Shown here: piece by piece, positions 1 to 5,644 of the stretch
Position numbering within the stretch: position 1 is the stretch's first letter
How the letters are laid out: each line of letters starts with the position of its first letter
Assembly (NCBI GenBank): GCA_910577795.1
Contig: CAJTNW010000033.1
Span: 290-6,102, forward strand
DNA length: 5,813 bases
DNA from: an uncultured Christensenella sp.
GTDB lineage: Bacteria > Bacillota > Clostridia > Christensenellales > UBA3700
Direction: 5' to 3'
Made by a program: the position numbers and the translations under genes
Notes under the pieces: generated by a model
What the model was told of the DNA's origin: nothing
The model's database searches: none
Seen by the model: only the letters and a program-made list of their open reading frames with translations

Positions 1-593
1 CACTCCTCACCTTTTTGCGCCTCGCTTAATCCTGAATATGAAATATCTCCATCAACTACAAGCACATTAGATAATTCCGCGTTTTTAATTTTATCTGCAC
101 CTAAATCTTCTGCAACAATTGGTCTTTGACTACCTTTTGGCAATACAGATAATTCACCACTTGTTTCAAATACAGCATAAGCAACGTCTGCTATATCAAA
201 AAAGCCTTTTTCTCTAAGCATAGCAAGCAAATCATTAACATCAATTTTGCTCTTTTTTAATTGCTCATAATTTATCTTACCATCATAAACTATTGTAATT
301 GGTTTACCTTTCATTAATCTTTTAAAAAAAGTACTTTTTCTTCCAACAATATCAACAAGTAGGGCTAATAACATAAATATTGCCATTGCAATTAAGAAAT
401 AATAAAATGGTATCTCTGAATTAATTGCCATTTCAGCAGCAATAGACCCCAAAGAAATACCTACCGCATAATCAATAAATTCTAGTTGAGCAATTTGCTT
501 TTTACCTAAAATTTTAGAAATTATAAACAAGAATACAAAGGATACTACCGAATTAATAAGAACCCAATAAATTGGTGCAATTCCAAACTGCAT
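1..593 (-). CDS. DUF421 / YetF-family membrane protein (C-terminus cut off by window edge)
   Basis: The first 197 codons are visible; the gene runs off the left edge with no stop. The start ATG (591-593) has a strong Shine-Dalgarno site, GGAGGTGG, at 597-604. The N-terminal part carries three likely membrane segments (about residues 10-29, 42-57 and 62-82). Between the first two lies the family-typical stretch ILGKKQIAQLEF (about 28-39), followed by a glycine/alanine-rich turn (GSIAAE, 49-54). The soluble part begins with GKPITIVYDGK (96-106) and has the conserved pattern DLLAMLREKGFFDIADV (121-137), then AVFETSGELSVLPK (140-153). This is the usual order of the DUF421 (YetF/YdfR/YkjA-like) family. 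Members are membrane proteins; Bacillus paralogues have been tied to spores or envelope stress, but no biochemical activity is firmly known. The gene has its own leader and lies behind the terminator of the upstream lipoprotein gene. The family call is confident; the function is not known. Confidence 0.9.
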   Translation of the reverse strand, partial: MQFGIAPIYWVLINSVVSFVFLFIISKILGKKQIAQLEFIDYAVGISLGSIAAEMAINSEIPFYYFLIAMAIFMLLALLVDIVGRKSTFFKRLMKGKPITIVYDGKINYEQLKKSKIDVNDLLAMLREKGFFDIADVAYAVFETSGELSVLPKGSQRPIVAEDLGADKIKNAELSNVLVVDGDISYSGLSEAQKGEE

Positions 594-633
594 AATCCAC
601 CTCCACATTTATAATTTTTGCATTTTTTGTGGT

Positions 634-639
634 ATTATA
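634..639 (-). promoter_or_regulatory. candidate -10 element for the DUF421 gene
   Basis: A perfect TATAAT on the minus strand lies about 40 bases upstream of the ATG. No good -35 box is found at 16-18 bases. The only TTGAC-like hexamer (TTGACC, 663-668) is 23 bases away and lies at the edge of the upstream gene's terminator. This is therefore a possible start point and not a well-supported promoter. Confidence 0.35.
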
Positions 640-667
640 CATTTTTAAATTTTATAAATATGGGTCA

Positions 668-698
668 AAAGAAAAAAGTCAAAAAGACTTGTTTCTTT
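668..698 (-). terminator. intrinsic terminator of the DUF4874/DUF4832 lipoprotein gene
   Basis: An inverted repeat with arms 668-680 and 686-698 and a 5-base loop forms a 13-position stem with a single mismatch (675/691). It begins about 30 bases past the lipoprotein stop codon. Read on the minus strand, the descending arm is T-rich (GACTTTTTTCTTTT), so the stem and U-tract partly merge, as is common in AT-rich Firmicutes. The stem has few G-C pairs, so its efficiency is uncertain. Confidence 0.6.
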
Positions 699-728
699 AA
701 ATTAATACCGATTTTTGAATGATTTTAA

Positions 729-2234
729 TTAATAAATATAATTTACTCCATTTAAATACGGAATATCATTTGCTACTTTAATAGTATAATTACCTCTTAG
801 CAATTTAACTCCAATTGCCTTATTTTGAAGGTTGCCATTAATAGTAAAAGTTATTTTTTGCTGACCATAAGTTGTTAATTTTTTGCAATTGTAATTTGAT
901 ACATAATAACTTTTTTCACTAGTTTGAGATATTTCACCATCCTCTTTATTCGCAACAACAATCTCCATATTTCTTATTGTAAGAGGTGTGCCTAACCCAT
1001 AGTTTGTAATAACAAATGATATTTCAGTACTATCTGCTTTGCTTTCAATTTTTAAATTACTTAGCATTAGCACATAACCTAAATAGTCCCTCAAATATTC
1101 ATATACTGACCTTTTTATAGTATCACCGTTAGAATTTTTAAACCAACTTTCATAATAAGGTAATTTATTTTGCTTTAACTGCTCTGCGGTAATATACTCT
1201 GACTTCCATCTATAAATATTATGTTCATCTCTATAAACACCATCAGCACCTTTTCTGTTTTCAATATAATTATGTTTTATACTTAAAGTTCCCATGCAAT
1301 GTTCACGCATTTGTTTTAAAAAATTAATTCCATCAACTTTTTCATCTGGCTCTTCAGTATAACCACCCCAAGGCATTTCTCCATCATTTAATCTGTATTG
1401 AGCATTATTAAAAAACTTTTTATAATCTTTGCTTTTATACTTATCCCCCGCAGTATTCCACGGATGAGGTCTACCTATCAAAAAATCATTGTGATAACCA
1501 ACATAATCTGATTTTGCGTTTTTATCTGTCTGATTTACAACACGCATATATCTACCTTGAAAAAATGTACCTTCAGGGAAAGCATCTATCAAAGCATTTA
1601 AAATTTTCTTTTCGTTATATTTAGCATTAGTTGCACCCCACTCACCCCATGCACCTATTATTCCAAACTGATAAGCGGTTACAGTATCTTTTATTAACCT
1701 TTCGTTTGCTATATTAAATTTTTTAATTTGCTCAATATGAGTCATAACAATATCTTGTTTAGGACTTTCAATTTCCTTTGACTGCTCATAATCATAAGCA
1801 AAACGTAATAACATACTCATTTTATAAGAACGAATTTTTTCAAAATACACTTTCATTTGGTTAAGTGCTAAATCATCAAGAGGTCTTTTATTATATTCAT
1901 TTAAATAAATATAAACTTGAACCTCTACTGGCTTATCCTCTTTGTAAAATTCAATTTCTTCCTCTAACATAGCAAAGCCATTGCTATCCTTATCTTGCGG
2001 CCACGCAACACCACTACCCAAAGTAAAGTATGTCTCTAGCCTAAAGCCTCTATCTATGTTATTTAACAATTCTTCACTCTTATCACCAGTCAACATTTTA
2101 ATGCTATCATCTGGCGAATATTCTAAATTCAAATCAGTTAATGTTATTACACTATTGTAATTACATCCAACTAATGTAACAATTAATATTAAAATAGCCA
2201 TAATTAAACAGTATAATTTTGTTTTTACTTTCAT
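729..2234 (-). CDS. secreted lipoprotein with DUF4874 and DUF4832 domains
   Basis: 501 residues, complete. The N-terminus is a lipoprotein signal: basic residues (MKVKTK), a hydrophobic core (about 8-22) and lipobox LVGC with Cys24, so the mature protein should be lipid-anchored outside the cell membrane. Residues about 55-200 match the DUF4874 pattern: NIDRGFR (59-65, equivalent to the usual NP-RGF), LRFAYDYE (143-150), HIEQI (166-170) and GIIGAWGEWG (191-200). Residues about 205-500 match DUF4832: YHNDFLIG (247-254), MPWGGYTEEPD (287-297), LRDYLGYVLML (381-391) and a C-terminal beta-rich part starting near NYGLGTPL (411-418). The pair recurs in secreted proteins thought to have a TIM-barrel, glycosidase-like fold, but I know of no proven substrate. 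The start ATG has AAGG at 2245-2248 with 10-base spacing. It has its own promoter and terminator, so it appears monocistronic. Likely roles, by inference only, are glycan or exopolysaccharide processing or binding. The domain call is firm; the function is unknown. Confidence 0.85.
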   Translation of the reverse strand: MKVKTKLYCLIMAILILIVTLVGCNYNSVITLTDLNLEYSPDDSIKMLTGDKSEELLNNIDRGFRLETYFTLGSGVAWPQDKDSNGFAMLEEEIEFYKEDKPVEVQVYIYLNEYNKRPLDDLALNQMKVYFEKIRSYKMSMLLRFAYDYEQSKEIESPKQDIVMTHIEQIKKFNIANERLIKDTVTAYQFGIIGAWGEWGATNAKYNEKKILNALIDAFPEGTFFQGRYMRVVNQTDKNAKSDYVGYHNDFLIGRPHPWNTAGDKYKSKDYKKFFNNAQYRLNDGEMPWGGYTEEPDEKVDGINFLKQMREHCMGTLSIKHNYIENRKGADGVYRDEHNIYRWKSEYITAEQLKQNKLPYYESWFKNSNGDTIKRSVYEYLRDYLGYVLMLSNLKIESKADSTEISFVITNYGLGTPLTIRNMEIVVANKEDGEISQTSEKSYYVSNYNCKKLTTYGQQKITFTINGNLQNKAIGVKLLRGNYTIKVANDIPYLNGVNYIY

Positions 2235-2268
2235 AATTTACCAACCTTAAATTAATCTTAACTGTTTA

Positions 2269-2297
2269 ATTATAGCAAAAATTAACAATAAATTCAA
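2269..2297 (-). promoter_or_regulatory. SigA-type promoter of the lipoprotein gene
   Basis: On the minus strand, TTGAAT (2292-2297) and TATAAT (2269-2274) are separated by 17 bases. The -10 is preceded directly by TGC, an extended -10 (TGn). The predicted start is near 2262, giving a leader of about 28 bases that contains the AAGG ribosome site. It lies just past the rpmF terminator, so the lipoprotein gene is transcribed independently of the ribosomal operon. Confidence 0.7.
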
Positions 2298-2320
2298 CCC
2301 TAAAGCAAATTTTTAAAATA

Positions 2321-2349
2321 AAAAAAGATTCCCTCAATAGGAATCCTTT
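2321..2349 (-). terminator. intrinsic terminator of the DUF177-rpmF operon
   Basis: On the minus strand a hairpin with core stem GATTCC/GGAATC (arms 2340-2345 and 2327-2332, 7-base loop) is followed by a run of T (2321-2326). Flanking A/T and G/T pairs (2346-2349) can lengthen the stem. It begins about 20 bases after the rpmF stop codon. This is the clearest terminator in the window and marks the end of the operon after rpmF. Confidence 0.85.
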
Positions 2350-2367
2350 AATTAAACTCTAATAAAA

Positions 2368-2559
2368 TTAGTTAGCCTTTTTATCGCTCATATCTACTAC
2401 AGTTTTTCCATCATAATTACCACAATTTGGACAAACTTTGTGACTAACTTTAAGTTCACCACAATTTGGGCATTCAGATAGATTTGGCGCGCTAATTTTC
2501 CAATTTGCTGCTCTTGTATGTTTTCTTTGTTTTGAAGTTTTATTTTTTTGAACTGCCAT
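2368..2559 (-). CDS. rpmF: 50S ribosomal protein bL32
   Basis: 63 residues, a normal length for bL32. The N-terminal part is basic and typical (MAVQKNKTSKQRKHTRAANW), followed by a zinc ribbon with two CPNCG motifs (Cys30/Cys33 and Cys43/Cys46) joined by ELKVSHKV. All four cysteines are present, so this is the zinc-binding (C+) form. The tail is short and charged. It is a structural protein of the large ribosomal subunit near the peptidyl-transferase region. The start ATG has a strong ribosome site (GGGAGGTG, 2567-2574) in the 21-base gap after the DUF177 gene. The two are almost certainly co-transcribed, an arrangement conserved from Bacillus (ylbN-rpmF) to E. coli (yceD-rpmF). A strong terminator follows, with no downstream fatty-acid gene in this window. 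Confidence 0.97.
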   Translation of the reverse strand: MAVQKNKTSKQRKHTRAANWKISAPNLSECPNCGELKVSHKVCPNCGNYDGKTVVDMSDKKAN

Positions 2560-2580
2560 TTACTTGCACCTCCCGTAGAT

Positions 2581-3084
2581 TTATTTTAAATTTTTCAACA
2601 CACTAAACGGATTGTTAGGTGTAATATTATCTGAAGTTTGCAACTTATCGCAATCGCAATTCTTCTCATTTAAATTTGTTCCGCAAACTTGACAAAGCCC
2701 TTTGCACTCTGGTTTACATAATACTCTTGTAGGTAAATTCAAAATAATTTCTTGAAAAACTGGAGCAGTTATATCAACTATATTATTAGCATAAGGATAA
2801 AAATCTTCCTGCTCTTCTTCACCTTCAAGATAAAAACTTGCCATACATCTTACGCAAAAGTCTTTTTTCACGTCCTCTAAGCATCTATCGCACTTAAATG
2901 TAATTGAATATTTGACTTTGCTATCGATATAAACATTATCTTTATCTACTACGTAACTACCTTCTACCTCAATATCACTATTAAATTCAGCAAGTAGTCC
3001 AGACAAAATACTATTATCTGCTTTTAAAGTTTGCTTGAAGGAATAAAACTCGCCCTGATTTGCTTTTGCAATGTTTATAGACAT
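2581..3084 (-). CDS. DUF177 / YceD-YlbN family protein, linked to large-subunit rRNA accumulation
   Basis: 167 residues, the usual family length. Features seen are an N-terminal beta-rich region, CDRC at 65-68 within ITFKCDRCLEDV, an acidic stretch (EGEEEQEDFYPY, 87-98), then LPTRVLCKPECKGLCQVCGTNLNE (117-140) and a final NPFSVLKNLK. The LP-x-L-C-x3-C-x-G-L-C-x2-C-G block and the NPF/DPR-L-x-x-L tail are signatures of DUF177. In E. coli, YceD is associated with 23S rRNA accumulation, and plants have a related plastid protein. The exact mechanism is not settled. Ten cysteines suggest metal binding; a second CxxC (77-80) is not one I would expect in every member. The start ATG has AGGAGG at 3092-3097, spaced 7 bases. 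It leads the operon with rpmF, with no sign of a separate rpmF promoter in the 21-base gap. Confidence 0.92.
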   Translation of the reverse strand: MSINIAKANQGEFYSFKQTLKADNSILSGLLAEFNSDIEVEGSYVVDKDNVYIDSKVKYSITFKCDRCLEDVKKDFCVRCMASFYLEGEEEQEDFYPYANNIVDITAPVFQEIILNLPTRVLCKPECKGLCQVCGTNLNEKNCDCDKLQTSDNITPNNPFSVLKNLK

Positions 3085-3108
3085 AGCATACCCTCCTCAA
3101 CCTATCAA

Positions 3109-3137
3109 ATTATATATTAATATAACTTTTTTGTCAA
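3109..3137 (-). promoter_or_regulatory. perfect-consensus SigA promoter of the DUF177-rpmF operon
   Basis: On the minus strand TTGACA (3132-3137) and TATAAT (3109-3114) are both exact consensus hexamers with the optimal 17-base spacer. The predicted start near 3102 leaves a very short leader of about 18 bases, just enough for the AGGAGG site. There is therefore no room for a leader-encoded riboswitch or attenuator. High constitutive or growth-rate-linked expression is expected, as suits a ribosomal protein operon. Confidence 0.88.
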
Positions 3138-3141
3138 TTAA

Positions 3142-3181
3142 AATAGCATAGTTTTATATAAAAATGATATTTTTTGCTATT
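3142..3181 (-). terminator. possible stem-loop terminator after ackA
   Basis: A 7-bp inverted repeat (AATAGCA, 3142-3148; TGCTATT, 3175-3181) encloses a smaller A/T-only hairpin (3160-3165 with 3169-3174). On the minus strand the outer stem is followed by a short TTTT run. It begins about 33 bases after the ackA stop and ends just before the -35 box of the next operon, where a terminator would be expected. The long 26-base loop and weak stem make it uncertain; read-through from ackA into the ribosomal operon is possible. Confidence 0.4.
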
Positions 3182-3214
3182 ATTACTAATATTTTTATAT
3201 ATTTATGCAAATTA

Positions 3215-4405
3215 TTAGATTAAATCTTTTGTTTCCCTTGCAATAACAAGTTCTTCGTTAGTAGGAATAACAAAAACTTTAACTTTAGAATCTGGGGTGG
3301 AAATCTCAACATTTTTTCTTCTAGGGCAATTATTATTTTTATCCCAGTCAATTTTAACACCTAGCCATTCCAATTTTTCAAGTACTCTGCGACGTGTATC
3401 AAAAGAGTTTTCACCTATACCACCAGTAAATACTATACAGTCAACACCTTGCAATGCTGCAGCATACGCACCAATGTACTTTCTTATACGATAAGTAGTC
3501 ATCTCAAGTACAAGTTGTGCTCTTTCATTTCCCTCTTCTGCCGCTTTTGTAACCGCTCTTGCATCAGAAGAAACACCAGATATACCAAGAAAACCACTTT
3601 TTTTGTTAAGGTAATTTAACATTTGGTGAATATCCATACCTTTTTTATCCATTAAAAACTCAAGGCAAGCAGGGTCAATATCACCTGAACGAGTACCCAT
3701 CATTAAACCTTCAAGCGGAGTTAAACCCATTGAAGTATCTTGACATTTACCATCTTTAACAGCAGATATAGAAGAACCATTACCTAAATGACAGTTAATA
3801 ATTTTGCAATTACTAGTACCCATCATTTTAATAGCCTCACCTGTAACATATTTATGAGAAGTGCCGTGAAAACCATAACGGCGAACTTTAAACTCTTCAT
3901 AATCTTCATAAGGTATGGCATACATATAAGCATGTTTTGGCATTGTCATGTGGAATGCAGTATCAAAAACCGCTACCATAGGAACATTAGGCAATAAACT
4001 TTGGCAAGATTCTACACAAGCAATGTTTGCTGGCATGTGCAAAGGACCAAGTGGTATATTCTTTTTCAAAATAGCAAGATTTTCAGGTGTAATCAAAATA
4101 GAACGGTCAAAATCTTCACCGCTATGAAGAACTCTGTGTCCAACTGCACTAATTTCATCTATACTTTTTACAACACCAAAATTAGCATCTGTCAAAAGAC
4201 CAAAAACAATTTTTAAAGCCTCTGTATGATTTTCAAAATGATGTTTTTCAGTATGTTCCTCTTTGCCACTTACTTTGTGTTCAATTGTAGAAGTTTGCTG
4301 ACCAATACAGTCAACACCACCACTGCAAAGACATTTTTCATCTTCCATATCAATTAATTGATATTTAAGTGAACTACTACCCGCATTAACGACTAAAATT
4401 TTCAT
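3215..4405 (-). CDS. ackA: acetate kinase
   Basis: 396 residues, full family length. It catalyses acetyl phosphate + ADP = acetate + ATP in the cytoplasm, the ATP-yielding step of acetate fermentation, and is reversible. Family motifs are all present: N-terminal VVNAGSSSLKYQL (residues 5-17, Asn7), GHRVLHSGE with Arg91, His123 in PLHMP, FDTAFH with Asp148, YGFHGTSH with His180, the nucleotide-binding HLGNGSS (206-212), GTRSGDIDP with Arg239, FTGGIGENS (326-334) and PTNEE with Glu384. These positions coincide with, or lie within two residues of, the catalytic residues defined in the Methanosarcina enzyme, so the protein should be active. The ATG has AGAGGT at 4411-4416. It lies 50 bases downstream of pta on the same strand with no terminator between, so the two form one operon making the full acetyl-CoA to acetate route. 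Confidence 0.98.
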   Translation of the reverse strand: MKILVVNAGSSSLKYQLIDMEDEKCLCSGGVDCIGQQTSTIEHKVSGKEEHTEKHHFENHTEALKIVFGLLTDANFGVVKSIDEISAVGHRVLHSGEDFDRSILITPENLAILKKNIPLGPLHMPANIACVESCQSLLPNVPMVAVFDTAFHMTMPKHAYMYAIPYEDYEEFKVRRYGFHGTSHKYVTGEAIKMMGTSNCKIINCHLGNGSSISAVKDGKCQDTSMGLTPLEGLMMGTRSGDIDPACLEFLMDKKGMDIHQMLNYLNKKSGFLGISGVSSDARAVTKAAEEGNERAQLVLEMTTYRIRKYIGAYAAALQGVDCIVFTGGIGENSFDTRRRVLEKLEWLGVKIDWDKNNNCPRRKNVEISTPDSKVKVFVIPTNEELVIARETKDLI

Positions 4406-4455
4406 TATTAACCTCTAATCTAATTTTAATTTTTTATATCTCAATTGTTATTTTA

Positions 4456-5454
4456 TTATAAATTTTCGGACTGAACTGCAGTAATTGCAACTACACCGAT
4501 AATATCACTAACTACGCAACCTCTTGATAGGTCATTGATAGGTTTAGCAAAGCCTTGACAGATAGGTCCAATAGCCTCTGCACCAGCAAGTCTTTGTGCA
4601 AGTTTATAGCCTATATTACCAGCACCCAAATCAGGGAAAATTAATACATTTGCTCTGCCTTCAAGTTTGCTATTAGGTGCTTTAAGTCTTGCAACAGATT
4701 TTACCAAAGCAGCATCAACTTGTAACTCACCATCAATAATCATATCTGGACATTTTTCAATAACTTTGTTTGTAGCAATAACTACTTTATCTACATTTTC
4801 GTGTTTTGCACTGCCTTTAGTTGAAAAAGATAACATTGCAACTTTTGGCTCAATACCTGCAAGAGTTTTTGCAGATGCTGCAGTAGAAATAGCAATATCA
4901 CAAAGTTGGTCTGCATTAGGGTTAGGATTAACCGCACAATCACCAAACACCATAACTTCATTATCTTTGTACAAAGTACCATCAAAACTCATTAAAAAAC
5001 AACTTGATACAGTATTTACTCCTGGTGCAGTTTTTACTACTTGTAGTCCTGCTCTAAGTACGTTACCTGTTGAATTAATTGCACCACCAACCATTCCATC
5101 AGCCTCACCAAGTTTTAACATCAATGCACCAAAGAAAAGTGTATTATTTTTTACTAACTCTTGTGCTTGCTCTAATGTCATACCTTTTGCTTTTCTAAGT
5201 TCAAACAAAGTATTAGAATATTTTTCTAACTTGTCAGAAGTTTTAGGATTAATAACTTCTATATCATCTACATTTATATCTGCACGAACGTTTTTGATAA
5301 CTTGTCTATCACCAAGCAAAATGACTTTTGCAATTTTATTATCAGTTATACATCTTGCAGCCTCTATTACACGTGGCTCTTCACCTTCTGGCAAAACTAT
5401 TGTTTTACCAAGTTTTGTTGCTTTTTTGATAATTGAGTCCATTAACTTACTCAT
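4456..5454 (-). CDS. pta: phosphate acetyltransferase (short, single-domain form)
   Basis: 332 residues, the length of the short Pta class that has only the catalytic PTA_PTB domain; there is no N-terminal P-loop/DRTGG regulatory region as in E. coli. It catalyses acetyl-CoA + phosphate = acetyl phosphate + CoA. Motifs seen are TIVLPEGEEPRVIEAA (18-33), ADGMVGGAINSTG (118-130), VFGDCAVNPNPNADQL (169-184), MLSFSTKGSA (207-216), DGELQVDAA (241-249), FPDLGAGNIGYKLAQRL (273-289) and GPICQGFAKPINDLSRGC (296-313). Ser310, Arg311 and Asp317 correspond to the CoA/phosphate-site residues known in the Methanosarcina enzyme (offset by one). The ATG has GGAGG at 5465-5469, about 10 bases upstream. It is the first gene of the pta-ackA operon and is transcribed away from tmcAL from a shared 190-base intergenic region. 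Confidence 0.98.
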   Translation of the reverse strand: MSKLMDSIIKKATKLGKTIVLPEGEEPRVIEAARCITDNKIAKVILLGDRQVIKNVRADINVDDIEVINPKTSDKLEKYSNTLFELRKAKGMTLEQAQELVKNNTLFFGALMLKLGEADGMVGGAINSTGNVLRAGLQVVKTAPGVNTVSSCFLMSFDGTLYKDNEVMVFGDCAVNPNPNADQLCDIAISTAASAKTLAGIEPKVAMLSFSTKGSAKHENVDKVVIATNKVIEKCPDMIIDGELQVDAALVKSVARLKAPNSKLEGRANVLIFPDLGAGNIGYKLAQRLAGAEAIGPICQGFAKPINDLSRGCVVSDIIGVVAITAVQSENL

Positions 5455-5545
5455 AAGTTCTTATCCTCCAAAATAATTTACTCAAAATACTTTTAATTTT
5501 TAACAAAATGTTATATAATGAATATGTATTTATTCTATACAAATA

Positions 5546-5574
5546 ATTATAATATATTTTTAATTAAAAATCAA
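5546..5574 (-). promoter_or_regulatory. SigA-type promoter of the pta-ackA operon
   Basis: On the minus strand TTGATT (5569-5574) and TATAAT (5546-5551) are 17 bases apart. The predicted start near 5539 gives a leader of about 85 bases before the pta ATG. The leader is very AT-rich, and I see no stable fold or recognisable riboswitch in it. A weaker alternative (TTGTAT at 5537-5542) lies further downstream. Confidence 0.7.
5548..5553 (+). promoter_or_regulatory. candidate -10 element for tmcAL, interlocked with the pta -10
   Basis: A plus-strand TATAAT overlaps the minus-strand TATAAT of the pta promoter, because the 8 bases 5546-5553 (ATTATAAT) are a perfect palindrome. The matching plus-strand -35 (TGTATT, 5525-5530, 17-base spacer) is poor. 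A second plus-strand TATAAT at 5514-5519 is an alternative, also without a good -35. The tmcAL promoter is therefore not firmly placed. Confidence 0.35.
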
Positions 5575-5631
5575 TACTTTTAATAATAAAATATGTCAAT
5601 ATTTAATTTTTAAAAGCAAACTAATTTTAAT

Positions 5632-5640
5632 AAAGGAGGT
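5632..5640 (+). promoter_or_regulatory. strong ribosome binding site fixing the TTG start of tmcAL
   Basis: AAAGGAGGT is a near-complete anti-16S match. It ends just upstream of TTG at 5645-5647, with 5 bases between GGAGG and the start codon. No in-frame ATG lies nearby, and the codons after this TTG encode the conserved family N-terminus, so TTG is the likely initiation codon. Confidence 0.85.
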
Positions 5641-5644
5641 AAAT

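Noticed and set aside
603..632. CCACA/TGTGG inverted repeat in the DUF421 leader, touching the Shine-Dalgarno region, considered as a translational switch
   Set aside because: The stem is only 5 bp with a 20-base A/T loop. It is too weak to be credible in AT-rich sequence without conservation evidence.
3297..4216. Three short plus-strand open frames opposite ackA
   Set aside because: They are antisense to a complete ackA, lack ribosome sites and have no protein-like motifs.
4791..4985. A 64-codon minus-strand frame inside pta
   Set aside because: It is a frame-shifted reading of pta; the pta frame itself is intact with all motifs, so there is no frameshift or nested gene.
4667..5476. A 269-codon open frame on the plus strand opposite pta
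   Set aside because: It lies fully antisense to an unambiguous pta gene, has no ribosome site at its start, and its translation shows no recognisable motifs. It is a shadow frame from pta codon bias.
5589..5604. AAATAT/ATATTT hairpin with GTCA loop upstream of tmcAL
   Set aside because: A six-pair A/T-only stem is expected by chance in this composition, and no regulator site is recognisable.
5455..5644. Search for a riboswitch, T-box or small RNA in the pta/tmcAL divergent region
   Set aside because: The region is almost pure A/T with no G-C-containing stems and no conserved riboswitch or T-box sequence that I can recognise.
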